In this document: positions 14,334 to 23,682 of the stretch, piece by piece
Layout: each line of letters begins with the position of its first letter
How positions within the stretch are numbered: position 1 is the first letter of the stretch
NCBI RefSeq assembly: GCF_963677945.1
Contig: NZ_OY782578.1
Coordinates: forward strand, 3,315,258-3,379,257
Length of the DNA stretch: 64,000 bases
From: an uncultured Bacteroides sp.
Lineage (GTDB): Bacteria > Bacteroidota > Bacteroidia > Bacteroidales > Bacteroidaceae
Direction of reading: 5' to 3'
Position numbers and translations under genes: made by a program
Notes under the pieces: model-generated
The model's input: the letters and a program-made list of their open reading frames with translations, nothing else
Database searches by the model: none
What the model was told of the DNA's origin: nothing

Positions 14334-16541
14334 TTACCAAGTACCTCCATTTATGTCCGTTACTGTTGTAACAATAGTAATGTTGCCCGAACCGTCAAAG
14401 GTTGCCGAGCCTGTGGCGTTACCTGATAGTGCAATTGTACGAGCTGTTGTTAGTTTAGCTGCACTTGTTGCACTTGTTGCACTTGTTGCGTTACCACTTA
14501 GTGAAGCTGTTATAGTACCCGCTGAGAAGTTACCCGAACCGTCTCTTAACACCAATTTATTAGCTGTATTTGCTGTTGCACTGTCGTTGTCTGAGTAAAC
14601 CCAATACCAAGGCATAGCAGTAGAACCCAGAGTATCAGTACTCTTAAAATTATTTGAGAATAAATGTCCTCCATTTATAGCACCGCTATTTACATTTACC
14701 GTTCCTCCTGCAATTTCTAAGCTTGAATCTGCGCTAGTTGCACGTGTCATAGTCCAGACTGTACTAGCAGAACCAACGTTATTAACTACATATATACCGT
14801 TTTTTGTATTATCTGTTTGATTCTTAATTAATACTCTATCATTAACCGCAATTGTTACACCGTCTAATATTAATGCTCCTACTGCTGTAGCTGTTAAAGT
14901 TGTAGTTGTTCCAGTCGCATTTAAGTTGGTTGTAGTTGCAGCAACTACATTTTTCTTATAAGCCGAATCAGGCATATAGGTTAAGTCTAATTTATTCCAA
15001 GTTGGTGCACTTGTGCCATTGCTTACTAATACATAACCCGCTGTTCCTGCTGCTGTTGAAGCCATTCCAGAAGTACTAGCACCGTAAACAATTCCGCCCT
15101 GATTTAATGAACTCATATTTGTACCACCGTTGCTAACTTTCAATGTACCACCGAGTTGTAACGCTACGTCAGCACCGCCATTGAAGCCAATTGTAGCACC
15201 ACTTAAACCACTAGCACCACCAATTGAGAAGTTACGACTTGTTGATAAATTGGTTGCAGTTGTTGCATTACCAACTAGGGCCCCACGAAAATTAGTTGCT
15301 GCCATATCGCCAAGTGCACCGCTGAACACCTCAGAACTATTAACCGCATCAGGGATAAAAGAAAAATAGCCCGTACTGTCATCCATACCGAAGAATCCCA
15401 CTTTTGCGGCTGTACCGTTGTGCCATTTATATTCAATACCTCTATCTTTTGAATCGTCCACAGTGGGGGCTGTATCACCTCCTAAAGTTAAGATAGGGTC
15501 GTCAATTGTTACAGTTGTACTGTTTACGGTTGTTGTTGTTCCATTAATCGTAAGGTTCCCACCAATAGATAAATTACCAGAGATAGAACCACCTGAACTA
15601 GATAGAGCGTCCGTAATTCCATAACCGCTGAGTGTAGTTGGATTTGTTCCCGCTGTTACTCGTCCTTGTGCATCAGTTGTAACGCTTCTATAAGTTCCCG
15701 CTGTACCTGTGTTTTTTAATGTTGCTGTTATACCTGTTGTTCCTGAGCCTGTAATATCGCCAGAAATTGAAATATTCTGATTACCTGTTAAATATTGATT
15801 GTGTGTATGAGTTGTAATGTTTCCAGTTAATACACCTTCTACTTGACTTTTTGAAATTGAAGTTAAATAAGCACTATCATTTGTTAGTTGACTAACCTTT
15901 GAAGGTATTGCAATTGTAGTATTAGAACTACCGTCATAACTTCCTGATTGATAACCAGAAAAACTCAATGTATACGGGTTCTTTCTTGCATCTGTTAGCC
16001 TGCTATCACCCTCTAATATTGCTGTTGCTCCTTTTGTAATACTTAGAGTTGTACCACTCTTTGTAATATTTGTAATTACATTACCTGCACCGCTATTTTG
16101 AATTGAGGTTGCAGAACCACTCTCTAAATTTCCAATTCGGCTTAAAGCATTATTAGTATTACTGTTAATATTTGCGATTGTATAAGCATTGAAAGTATTA
16201 GAATAGTCTGAGTCTGAATAAGTACCGCTTAAATCTGAACTGTCTAAAACTGTGCTAATTAAACCGCCACCAGTTCCAGTGCTTCCAGTTCCTGAACCAA
16301 ACGCACTTAATTCACCTGTTGAATACGTGTTACCTGAAATTTGGAGATTCCCATTTACAATTGAAAGTCTGTTTAAAACTGCTCTTTCTTCATCAGTAAC
16401 AGTAAGATTTTTCACCTCATTATTACTGTTTTTCATCCATAATCTTTCAGTTCCCGCTAGAGTCGTTAATGCTAATTCTCCCGCTGTAAGTCCACTTACT
16501 GGAACTGTTGTCTTTAATGAATTTTTTATAATTACTGCCAT
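14334..16541 (-). CDS. Large tail fibre protein
   Basis: 735 residues built of fibre-type repeats: VIIKNSLKTTVPVSGLTAGELAL attachment module at the N-terminus, SGDITGSGTTGITATLKNTGTAG-like repeats near 250-300, and a NLTINGTTTTVNSTTVTIDDPILTLGG module (about 335-365) of the kind found in many tailed-phage fibres. The protein ends in DINGGTW, the same last residues as the otherwise unrelated 772-aa tail protein. No chaperone or protease domain is seen. First gene of the fibre operon. Confidence 0.8.
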   Translation of the reverse strand: MAVIIKNSLKTTVPVSGLTAGELALTTLAGTERLWMKNSNNEVKNLTVTDEERAVLNRLSIVNGNLQISGNTYSTGELSAFGSGTGSTGTGGGLISTVLDSSDLSGTYSDSDYSNTFNAYTIANINSNTNNALSRIGNLESGSATSIQNSGAGNVITNITKSGTTLSITKGATAILEGDSRLTDARKNPYTLSFSGYQSGSYDGSSNTTIAIPSKVSQLTNDSAYLTSISKSQVEGVLTGNITTHTHNQYLTGNQNISISGDITGSGTTGITATLKNTGTAGTYRSVTTDAQGRVTAGTNPTTLSGYGITDALSSSGGSISGNLSIGGNLTINGTTTTVNSTTVTIDDPILTLGGDTAPTVDDSKDRGIEYKWHNGTAAKVGFFGMDDSTGYFSFIPDAVNSSEVFSGALGDMAATNFRGALVGNATTATNLSTSRNFSIGGASGLSGATIGFNGGADVALQLGGTLKVSNGGTNMSSLNQGGIVYGASTSGMASTAAGTAGYVLVSNGTSAPTWNKLDLTYMPDSAYKKNVVAATTTNLNATGTTTTLTATAVGALILDGVTIAVNDRVLIKNQTDNTKNGIYVVNNVGSASTVWTMTRATSADSSLEIAGGTVNVNSGAINGGHLFSNNFKSTDTLGSTAMPWYWVYSDNDSATANTANKLVLRDGSGNFSAGTITASLSGNATSATSATSAAKLTTARTIALSGNATGSATFDGSGNITIVTTVTDINGGTW

Positions 16542-16813
16542 TGTATATATGTTTTTATATTTATTATCTAACTATAAATACAATGTCAATTATATTTCTT
16601 ACAATTAAATTTCAAAAAAAATGAAAAAAAAATAGTATTTAGGACCAAAAAAGGCAAAAAACGAAAACTTTGAAAAACTCCGTGTGTGACAAGCTTACTT
16701 CCCTGCGGTTTCGGTTGCCTCAATCGCTAAAATTTTACCCCCCCTCCCCATTAATTCACATGTGAATCACATGTGAAAACAATATCATTTTATCACTTTA
16801 TTAATCATTATTA
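16542..16813. promoter_or_regulatory. Fibre operon control region
   Basis: No gene is seen. On the minus strand a TATTTAT box (16,574-16,580) lies 33 bp before the fibre start, as before several other phage genes. TTCACATGTGAA at 16,755-16,766 is followed directly by TCACATGTGA at 16,767-16,776, two abutting palindromes that look like an operator. A C-rich run (16,735-16,749) is out of character for this AT-rich phage. Confidence 0.5.
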
Positions 16814-16850
16814 AATAAAAAAACTCGCAATACAATTAAGTACTACGAGT
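16814..16850 (-). terminator. Terminator after the TM/coiled-coil gene
   Basis: ACTCG and CGAGT arms (16,823-16,850) with weaker inner pairing are followed on the minus strand by seven T. It separates the tail-head transcript from the fibre operon. Confidence 0.5.
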
Positions 16851-16879
16851 CTTCACAAAACAATATATAACAATATAAA

Positions 16880-17320
16880 CTATTTATCTTTATCAATACA
16901 TATCTGTCTGCATTTACATTCTGAGTTATAGCAGACTAATGAACTTAACTTATTATTTTTTAGTTGTTCGTTTGTTAATTCTTTTTGCAGTTCTACTAAC
17001 TGTTTACGCAATGAGGATAACTGATTAATATATTCATTTATCTCTGTTTGTTTATCATTTAATAGCTTCTGTAACTTATCAATCTGAGATAGAGTAAATT
17101 CTAATTGATTCTCATAAACATCATTTGATTTCTCTTTAATGTCTAATAGTTCTTTACTTGAATCAATGTTTTCTTTATCCTGTTCTTTCTTTCTATTCTT
17201 TAACCACTCATAAGCTTTAACAATGTAAGGAAATATATATTTCTTGCTCGCTATATAACTTATTATAGTTCCTGCTACTGTGCTTATAGTTGTTAATGTT
17301 TCAGTTGTTATTAGTTCCAT
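16880..17320 (-). CDS. Membrane-anchored coiled-coil protein (possible holin/spanin role)
   Basis: 146 residues: one membrane segment (about 8-36), a basic patch (KNRKKEQDK), a long coiled coil (about 60-130), and a Cys-rich tail (CYNSECKCRQIC). Its position between tail and fibre genes and its single membrane helix make a lysis role conceivable, but no lysozyme or amidase is adjacent. No family is recognised; I keep the function open. Confidence 0.6.
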   Translation of the reverse strand: MELITTETLTTISTVAGTIISYIASKKYIFPYIVKAYEWLKNRKKEQDKENIDSSKELLDIKEKSNDVYENQLEFTLSQIDKLQKLLNDKQTEINEYINQLSSLRKQLVELQKELTNEQLKNNKLSSLVCYNSECKCRQICIDKDK

Positions 17321-17354
17321 TCTTTATATTGTTTTGTGTTTAATTATTATAATA

Positions 17355-17361
17355 ATAAATA
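17355..17361 (-). promoter_or_regulatory. TATTTAT box before the coiled-coil gene
   Basis: The minus strand reads ATATATTTATTATTATA 35 bp upstream of the start codon. It is one of a set of similar boxes in front of phage transcription units. Confidence 0.4.
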
Positions 17362-17413
17362 TATAATCAATTGAATATTTATTAGTAAATTGTTAAATTA
17401 TTTTCAAATATAT

Positions 17414-19732
17414 TTACCACGTTCCACCGTTTATATTAGTTATCTCTGAGACTGAAGAACTATAATTTATAATACTTCCTGTTCCTGAATTACTTATGCT
17501 ATCTAATATGTTATTAGTACGTGCAAGTGCTGTTCTTGTTGACTCACTTGTTTTAATTGTATCAATTACTTTTCCTTCTCCGTCAGTCATTTCTATATTT
17601 GATAAATCTATATTATCTATTGATAGTTGAGTTAATGTAATACGTTGTGAATTATTTGCAAAGTCTATAATAGTACCCGACAAATAGAATTTATTACTAT
17701 TCAATATAGAGCTATATATAACAGGGTTAATATATATGTTATCTGTTAGCTGTATATCACATTCAATCTTATAACTCTTTGTTAAATAATTAGAATGAAT
17801 AGTTCTTATTAATAACTGCTCTAGGTTGCTTACTTGTCCGCTTCTGTTAAATGAAGTTGCTAATTGATATTTATTATTATTCAAGTATAACAGATTAGCC
17901 TTACCAATTTTTATATTGCTTTTGTTTGCAGAGCACACTTTAATATCTACACTATCATAATCAGTTTTTACATTCTTATTGATATAGCTATTACATACTA
18001 TATCTGAAGTGTCTAATTTATCACCGTATTTGTCTAGTACTTCAATAGTTACAGACTGAAGTAATATTTCACGTAATATATTATTCTTATCGGTCCAATA
18101 TGCGGCCTGTCCCGCCTTTGGATTTGATATTAAACAAGAATAAATAACTAATTTAAGATAGCAACCGCCAGCCACATTAACGCTTAAACCCTTATTAAAA
18201 TTATCACTTGTATAACTGCTTTCTGAAAAAGTATTCCATTCATATTTTGATATAATATTCGAGTTCGTTAGTTGAGTGTTTAGACAAGTTATATCTGTTG
18301 TACTCAATGGGGTTGCAGTACTCGCAAAGTTCATTCTGAAAGTGTGCTTTGTCTTGCTTGCTATATCTGTTTTCCAGACTAGATTTTGTGCGCTTACATT
18401 ATCCAGATATGATATAATATTCCCGTTCACATCTAACATAAATAAATCACAGCTTAACTCAGCACATTGCGAATTACTTTTATCGTACTTTATTCCCTGA
18501 GCTACTTCTATTGCATCTACATAAATGTCGAGAGGATTAATTTTAGCATTGATATATATACTTGTTTTAATGTTTACTTTATTTACTCCTTGAGTTGATA
18601 TTAAATATTCCTGAGGCTGAAAGGTTAAACCCGTTACAGGCTCATTATTAATAGCTCCTGAAGTCTCAATTGTTCTAGGTATTTTTACACCTGTTAGTGT
18701 GTCATTACTTCCGTTAGTTGTGTATAAATAATAATTAAGGTTATCACTTGTAAAGCCTGTATCATTACTATATATGTATTGATAACCATTGTAACCATTA
18801 TAACCGCTTACAGGTGTTGTAGATACTAAATTATATAAATCGTCCTTATTTACTTCCTTATCAAATATCTCATTATTAGCATATAAACTAGATGTTAATT
18901 CAACATTATTATATATAGTATCAAATTCTAGTGTTGAATCGTCAGAACTAAATAAACCTTTTAAATCAACTTCATTTTTATTAAGATTACCACTTGATAT
19001 ATATACACCATCTTTATATTTCTTGAATGTTGTATTATTTATAATTGAATTAATATCATAGATATAAAACTCATTATCAATCTGTACTAACATCATTCCA
19101 AAGCTTTTTAATACATTTTCAATAACATCTTTAAGGCTCATAGCTTCGTCTTTTTCATCATAGAAATTAGCGGATTGAATAAATAATTTATGAAAAATAG
19201 TCTCATTGTCTGCGATTTCAAAATCTGTTGAAGTAGTAGAACAACCTATATTTATTGTAGTTGATAGTCCTAATATATTTAAACATCTATTAATAACAGT
19301 GAATAAGCTTACTATATCAGTGTATTTTTCATTATTGTTTAAATATTTCAATCGTTCCAGAATATTAAAATCACTAGCTGTAAATGATACAGTATAATTA
19401 TCATATTGTGACAATTGTTCAGAATATAACTCACTATCAAGCCAGCCAGACCAATATACAGAACCATTTTTGTAAATTATTACTTTAAATTCTTGCATGT
19501 GATCAGTATTTAAATCTAAGTACTGAAACATTGAAGAAGAAATAAGGTTAAGAGTTGCCCCCGCTGAACGGATTATATCTAATTTATCTTTTGCACTATA
19601 TTCAAGTTCTAGAGGTGTTAAAGTAGCTAATATTTCCGTTGCTGTTGTCGTCCCTGTAGTCAGTATTTCAACTCTGTAATTATCTTCATTGATAGACTTA
19701 AATGTATAATAATATTTTATGTTCCAATTCAT
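17414..19732 (-). CDS. Tail/baseplate protein downstream of the tape measure
   Basis: 772 residues. The position directly after the tape measure and the N-terminal part (region to about 130 with FKVIIYKNGSVYWSGWLDSELYSEQL) fit a distal-tail or tail-associated baseplate protein. I see no peptidase motif. It ends in SITNINGGTW, identical in the last six residues to the large fibre. The start codon overlaps the tape measure stop by one base (TAATG), which indicates translational coupling. Confidence 0.65.
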   Translation of the reverse strand: MNWNIKYYYTFKSINEDNYRVEILTTGTTTATEILATLTPLELEYSAKDKLDIIRSAGATLNLISSSMFQYLDLNTDHMQEFKVIIYKNGSVYWSGWLDSELYSEQLSQYDNYTVSFTASDFNILERLKYLNNNEKYTDIVSLFTVINRCLNILGLSTTINIGCSTTSTDFEIADNETIFHKLFIQSANFYDEKDEAMSLKDVIENVLKSFGMMLVQIDNEFYIYDINSIINNTTFKKYKDGVYISSGNLNKNEVDLKGLFSSDDSTLEFDTIYNNVELTSSLYANNEIFDKEVNKDDLYNLVSTTPVSGYNGYNGYQYIYSNDTGFTSDNLNYYLYTTNGSNDTLTGVKIPRTIETSGAINNEPVTGLTFQPQEYLISTQGVNKVNIKTSIYINAKINPLDIYVDAIEVAQGIKYDKSNSQCAELSCDLFMLDVNGNIISYLDNVSAQNLVWKTDIASKTKHTFRMNFASTATPLSTTDITCLNTQLTNSNIISKYEWNTFSESSYTSDNFNKGLSVNVAGGCYLKLVIYSCLISNPKAGQAAYWTDKNNILREILLQSVTIEVLDKYGDKLDTSDIVCNSYINKNVKTDYDSVDIKVCSANKSNIKIGKANLLYLNNNKYQLATSFNRSGQVSNLEQLLIRTIHSNYLTKSYKIECDIQLTDNIYINPVIYSSILNSNKFYLSGTIIDFANNSQRITLTQLSIDNIDLSNIEMTDGEGKVIDTIKTSESTRTALARTNNILDSISNSGTGSIINYSSSVSEITNINGGTW

Positions 19733-21579
19733 TAGATTCTACTTTGTTGCTTATTGTAATTATTTAATACACCGACTAATTTTCTTCCGTCAATTTCAAA
19801 CTTAACATTTCCATTTAATGTATTATTACTATTATTGTTATTACTCATTAAATTATATAAGTTTCCTTGTTGAGTTCTATTTAGTACCATTTCCCCGCTG
19901 TTTAGTCTAGCCAGTATTTTATCACCTTGATAACTACTACCACCGACCACACCACCAGTGGCAAATTTTGGAATTGATAACATACTCGCTGTTAATGCTG
20001 CAACTGCTGAAAGGGCCAGAATCCAACCAACTACGGGTGTTTCTGCTGCGCTCTTTGCACCTGCTGCAATTGTACCTTCTTTACTTACTGCGTTATCAAC
20101 TTGTTTAACAGCGATTAGAGCCGAGAGTTGAGGTATAACCGCCGCAATTGCAGATAACATATTTCCGCCCCAACTTACCCAAGCGGCCGCACTATCATTT
20201 GTTTGCTGTGTGATATTTCCCATTATTTGACTAATACCAATTAGACTTTGTAAATACTCTTCGTTTGTTTGAACATTTTTTTCATCAATAGTATTATTAT
20301 TATTATTTTTGAAATTAGTAGATAGTTTTTTTGGTAACTCTTTGCCCTGTGTTTTTTCACCTAATACACCATTTATATTTTGTTGTTTAACGTCCTTAAT
20401 TTCACCGTATTGGGCTTGAAAATTCAATTGAATTGTCTTATCTTCAAGGTCCTTAACTACTTTAAATAGTTGTTGTCTTAGTTCATCTGTTGCAGCCGAA
20501 TTATATTTTTTTCTCGCTTCTGCTAATTGTTTGTTTACTTCATCCAGAGAACCAGTATTTACAACTTCATCAACTTTTGAATTTTTTCCACTTTTTCCGA
20601 CTTTATTGTTAGTTTTCCAACTTCCGTTAATTTTTGCGCTAGTATTGTGTAATTCAAGTGTTGAACTACTTATATCTAATAGCTGTTGATTAGCTGTCTG
20701 TCTATATTGCAAGTATTTTTCAATATCTTTTTCGTTTGTATTTTCAATTGTATAATTTAGTTTAGCAAATGATTTAGAACTATATTCTTTCTGTTGCGCA
20801 TCAATGTTATAGTATTCTTTATCGTAATGTGCTATTTGTGAACCGTTGCGGCCTTCTGTATATGTCACGTGCTTGTTTTTTTCACGTTGATATTTAGCCA
20901 TATTTTTTTTGTATTGTTCAGCCTGCTTTGCTCTTGTATCTCTATTTGATTCAGTAAATAAATAATCTATCATTTCATCGCTAATCTCACCTGTATAACC
21001 ACCTTTTGCAATTGTTGCCCTAATACCACCATAATACGCACCATTATTTGCATTTGCTAAATCTTTTTTTCTAGCTGAAATTTTAACATCTGTTTGTTGT
21101 GCTAGATTATTATACTTGTTTCTCTCTGCATCTGATAATGTTTTATCTTTTGCCTTATCAGCATAAATTTGTTTTTTAGTACTTAAATTGTTGATTTCAA
21201 TGTCATTAAATAGTTTTTTACTGTCTAGTTCGTCCAGAACATCCGCCAATTTTCCAGCCTTATTAATACTATTTTGAAGGCCACTTAAAAAATTACTAAA
21301 ATCACCCCTTGAAAGAGCATTAAAGAAAGTATCTACACCCGTGCTAGCTTGTTCTGTTACACGTGCGAATGCGTCCGCTGTACCCTGTGTTGCATCTATA
21401 GTCCTGTTGAAGACCTCAGCCGCACCCATAGCAAGCCCAAACATACCAGCAAGCCCTTTTATTGAAGTTGATATTGTTGAAGTTATACCGTCTAGGTCCT
21501 TAACTTGTTGTTTGCTTTTTGAAATATTGTCATTGAAATTCTTATTATCAAGTAGTATTCTTGTTACCAGATCAGCCAT
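19732..21579 (-). CDS. Tail tape measure protein
   Basis: 615 residues. An alpha-helical N-terminus (NISKSKQQVKDLDGITSTISTSIKGLAGMFGLAMG) is followed by coiled-coil and charged regions, and a hydrophobic segment near 500-560 (AAVIPQLSALIAV..., GWILALSAVAALTASML). The GGVVGGSSYQGDKILARLNSGEMVLNRTQQ region is a hallmark of tape measures. By the usual 0.15 nm per residue, the tail would be about 90 nm. It starts 8 bp inside the end of the T-frame. Confidence 0.85.
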   Translation of the reverse strand: MADLVTRILLDNKNFNDNISKSKQQVKDLDGITSTISTSIKGLAGMFGLAMGAAEVFNRTIDATQGTADAFARVTEQASTGVDTFFNALSRGDFSNFLSGLQNSINKAGKLADVLDELDSKKLFNDIEINNLSTKKQIYADKAKDKTLSDAERNKYNNLAQQTDVKISARKKDLANANNGAYYGGIRATIAKGGYTGEISDEMIDYLFTESNRDTRAKQAEQYKKNMAKYQREKNKHVTYTEGRNGSQIAHYDKEYYNIDAQQKEYSSKSFAKLNYTIENTNEKDIEKYLQYRQTANQQLLDISSSTLELHNTSAKINGSWKTNNKVGKSGKNSKVDEVVNTGSLDEVNKQLAEARKKYNSAATDELRQQLFKVVKDLEDKTIQLNFQAQYGEIKDVKQQNINGVLGEKTQGKELPKKLSTNFKNNNNNTIDEKNVQTNEEYLQSLIGISQIMGNITQQTNDSAAAWVSWGGNMLSAIAAVIPQLSALIAVKQVDNAVSKEGTIAAGAKSAAETPVVGWILALSAVAALTASMLSIPKFATGGVVGGSSYQGDKILARLNSGEMVLNRTQQGNLYNLMSNNNNSNNTLNGNVKFEIDGRKLVGVLNNYNKQQSRI

Positions 21580-21907
21580 TTATATTATTATTTAATTCTT
21601 TTATTATTTCGTCAGATTTTTGTTTAATTCTTTCTTTATCCTCATTTGTAATAGTTTCAATTTGTTCTTCTATTTTTTCGTCCCATGTGAATTGCATTAA
21701 ATCAGTTGCTTTTATTTTTTTTGAACTATTTACCTGAGCTGTTGTATATGCAAGCATTCTAGTTTCTTCCCAAGAATTTTTAAATTTATATTGTAAACTA
21801 TTTAGAATTAGTTCAAGTTCATACATTTGTATTTTATCAAAAAAATATTCTATTGAACAAATAGAGTACTCTATTACAATTATTCTAAATAGTTCCGCAA
21901 TCGTTAC
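21572..21907 (-). CDS. Tail assembly chaperone, T-frame (reached by -1 frameshift)
   Basis: Listed from the slippery site. The frame is open without a stop from 21,907 through the ATG at 21,826 to the stop at 21,572 (111 codons), although an isolated ORF call would begin only at that ATG. Lambda and most siphophages make a G-T fusion here by programmed -1 frameshifting. Position just before the tape measure and frame relation fit exactly. The fusion would be about 213 residues. Confidence 0.75.
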   Translation of the reverse strand, partial: VTIAELFRIIVIEYSICSIEYFFDKIQMYELELILNSLQYKFKNSWEETRMLAYTTAQVNSSKKIKATDLMQFTWDEKIEEQIETITNEDKERIKQKSDEIIKELNNNING

Positions 21908-22212
21908 TTTTTTTTTGAATCTATTTCTTTATCGTCAGCTTCACTAATAAATTGATTCTGTTTAGCAAACTCATTTGTTAGCCATTCATTGAATTGTCTG
22001 AATAAATTAATATCCTCATCGCACAAATCTATTAAGTCATTGAATGTTAGTTCAGTTTCTGGACAATTAGCCAGAATAACAGAATAAAAAAACACATATA
22101 AATCCGTCATCGTCTGAGGGGTGAAAGTTTTTCCTGTTAGTTTTTCATAGATAAATAAAGCTCTAATAGTATATTTAAGCTCGTATTTTTTTTCTTTGAT
22201 TGTTATTTCCAT
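21904..22212 (-). CDS. Tail assembly chaperone, G-frame
   Basis: 102 residues from ATG 22,212 (MEITIKEKKYELKYTIRALFIYEKLTG). A start further upstream at 22,299 would run through the tail-tube terminator and is rejected. The content (beta hairpin then helices, FIYEKLTGKTF) is typical of the small G-type chaperone. The last codons are TCA AAA AAA AAG TAA: the heptamer A AAA AAG at 21,913-21,907 abuts the stop, a classic -1 slip site into the T-frame. Confidence 0.75.
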   Translation of the reverse strand: MEITIKEKKYELKYTIRALFIYEKLTGKTFTPQTMTDLYVFFYSVILANCPETELTFNDLIDLCDEDINLFRQFNEWLTNEFAKQNQFISEADDKEIDSKKK

Positions 22213-22231
22213 AGTGTTATATATTATAATT

Positions 22232-22238
22232 ATAAATA
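22232..22238 (-). promoter_or_regulatory. TATTTAT box before the chaperone gene
   Basis: The minus strand reads CTATTTATAATTATAATATA 20 bp before the G start, and follows directly after the tail-tube terminator, so a new transcript plausibly begins here. Confidence 0.45.
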
Positions 22239-22272
22239 GTTTAAATAATGATTTTTGTTGATATTTTAGCAC

Positions 22273-22307
22273 AAAAAAAGGAACTACTTTCGCAAGCAAT
22301 TCCTTTT
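22273..22307 (-). terminator. Terminator after the major tail protein
   Basis: The minus strand has AAAAGGAA / TTCCTTTT arms around a 16-nt loop, followed by a T run. It limits the abundant capsid-tail transcript. Confidence 0.7.
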
Positions 22308-22360
22308 CAAAAAAAATAACTAAATAAATATGAGATTTTATAATATGTCAACTATTATCA

Positions 22361-22762
22361 TTAAGCTCTAGGTGTTAAAGCTCCTGTGCCTTCCATATCA
22401 CATGTGATAGTTGCGGCTCCGTCCATTTCACCACTATTATTGAGATTAGTAATTATAGCAGTACCTATATAACCTTTAGTTGCTTTATCAGTTGAGTAAG
22501 CAAATAAAACAGGTGTGTTATTTGTCATTAAGGTAAATAGTTTAGCGTATCCGTTAGCTGTATCATCAGTATACATATTACTTGTTGATACTTTATAAGA
22601 GAGTCTTCCCGCAATTTTTTCGCTCCATTTACCAGAATCCTTAGAGGATGTTTCAATAACACCCGCTGTAATGTCTAATGAACAACTTTTTGCTGCTGCA
22701 ATTGCAGTGTAACCAGTTGTACCACTTATGAATAGATTTAGATCAGTTCCGTTAATTATCAT
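22361..22762 (-). CDS. Major tail (tube) protein
   Basis: 133 residues, beta-rich, with the family look of phage major tail proteins of the TP901-1 type: MIINGTDLNLFISG, then CSLDITAGVIETSSKDSGKWSEKIAGR (about 27-53), and ITCDMEGTGALTP at the end. It is preceded by a TATTTAT box at 22,802-22,808 and followed by a terminator, fitting a strongly expressed structural gene. Confidence 0.85.
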   Translation of the reverse strand: MIINGTDLNLFISGTTGYTAIAAAKSCSLDITAGVIETSSKDSGKWSEKIAGRLSYKVSTSNMYTDDTANGYAKLFTLMTNNTPVLFAYSTDKATKGYIGTAIITNLNNSGEMDGAATITCDMEGTGALTPRA

Positions 22763-22824
22763 TGTGTTTGTGTTTTAAATTGTATCATTTTATTTATATA
22801 TATAAATAGTTAATAATTTCTTTT

Positions 22825-23208
22825 TTATAAAGATTTTATTGAAAAAGTTAAGCTCTGAGCAAAAGAATTTTCTACAAAATCTTCCTCAGCACTTGTAAGT
22901 TTACATTCAATAATATTTATTCCTGCAAAAATTCCTTTCTTCAGTTCCAGGCTATTTCTTACAAGTTGTGCAACTTCCACACTATCAGTATAGTTAGCTG
23001 CTCCTATAATTACTTGAATATCAGTATTATTATAAGCTAATCCATCTTTGGAATATTCAGGTGTTAAATTATTTCTCTTATAAACAATAAAAGGAAAAGT
23101 AACCGAATCAGGTGCAATAAGTGCATAGATATTAGACCCAACTTTATTTTTTAATTCTGTTGAAGTTGTTAATATATTAGATATTGCTTTATTGATTAAT
23201 AGACTCAT
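22825..23208 (-). CDS. Tail terminator/completion protein (DUF3168-like)
   Basis: 127 residues. The arrangement INKAISNILTTSTELKNKVGSNIYALIAPDSVTFPFIVYKR matches the small tail-completion proteins that close the tail at the head side. Location between the HK97 gp10-like gene and the tail tube supports this. Its start follows the previous stop by only 3 bp. Confidence 0.75.
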   Translation of the reverse strand: MSLLINKAISNILTTSTELKNKVGSNIYALIAPDSVTFPFIVYKRNNLTPEYSKDGLAYNNTDIQVIIGAANYTDSVEVAQLVRNSLELKKGIFAGINIIECKLTSAEEDFVENSFAQSLTFSIKSL

Positions 23209-23211
23209 TTA

Positions 23212-23682
23212 CTATTTATATTTACTGTTTATTTTATTTACCGCATCAGAAATTATGTTATCAATGCTTGCAAAGACTTCACTTTCAGACTGTTGTTTAG
23301 CTGTTGCGAAAAAGTGAGATGCAATTATAGAGCCTCTATTAGCTTCTTTGTTTAGCTTTTTTCCGTTCCTTTTCTTATTGATTCTTATAATAGTTCCAAG
23401 CTCGAAAAATTTAAGTCTGAAGTCCCCAAGCAAGTGCACTTTAGCTTCTGTAGCTTCTTTGTTAACCTTTAATCTTATCCCTGAACTTAATGTTTTTTGA
23501 TTCCATTTATTTTTTGAATAAACATTCTTAACAACATTCTTTAAATTGTTGATAGTGGACTTTCTTAGTATAGTTGCAGCCTTCCTGAGTGCATTCCTGA
23601 GTGTTTGTTTTCTTTCTTTAGAATTAAATTCATTAAACATTGCCAGAACTTTAGTGCTGTCTATATTTGCTTCATTACTCAT
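23212..23682 (-). CDS. HK97 gp10-like head-tail joining protein
   Basis: 156 residues, basic N-terminal half (LRNALRKAATILRKSTINNLK) followed by beta strands and GSIIASHFFATAKQ. This is the usual layout of the gp10 family of connector or tail-terminator proteins. It overlaps the upstream head-closure gene by 1 base. Confidence 0.75.
   Translation of the reverse strand: MSNEANIDSTKVLAMFNEFNSKERKQTLRNALRKAATILRKSTINNLKNVVKNVYSKNKWNQKTLSSGIRLKVNKEATEAKVHLLGDFRLKFFELGTIIRINKKRNGKKLNKEANRGSIIASHFFATAKQQSESEVFASIDNIISDAVNKINSKYK

Noticed and set aside
12415-16541. Phase-variable or DGR-type switching of the fibre genes
   Set aside because: No reverse transcriptase, template repeat or invertase next to the fibres; the similar N-termini are explained by paralogy.
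13801-16608. Several plus-strand frames opposite the fibre genes
   Set aside because: They arise from the repetitive Ser/Thr/Gly codons of the fibres and have low-complexity Val/Leu/Pro products.
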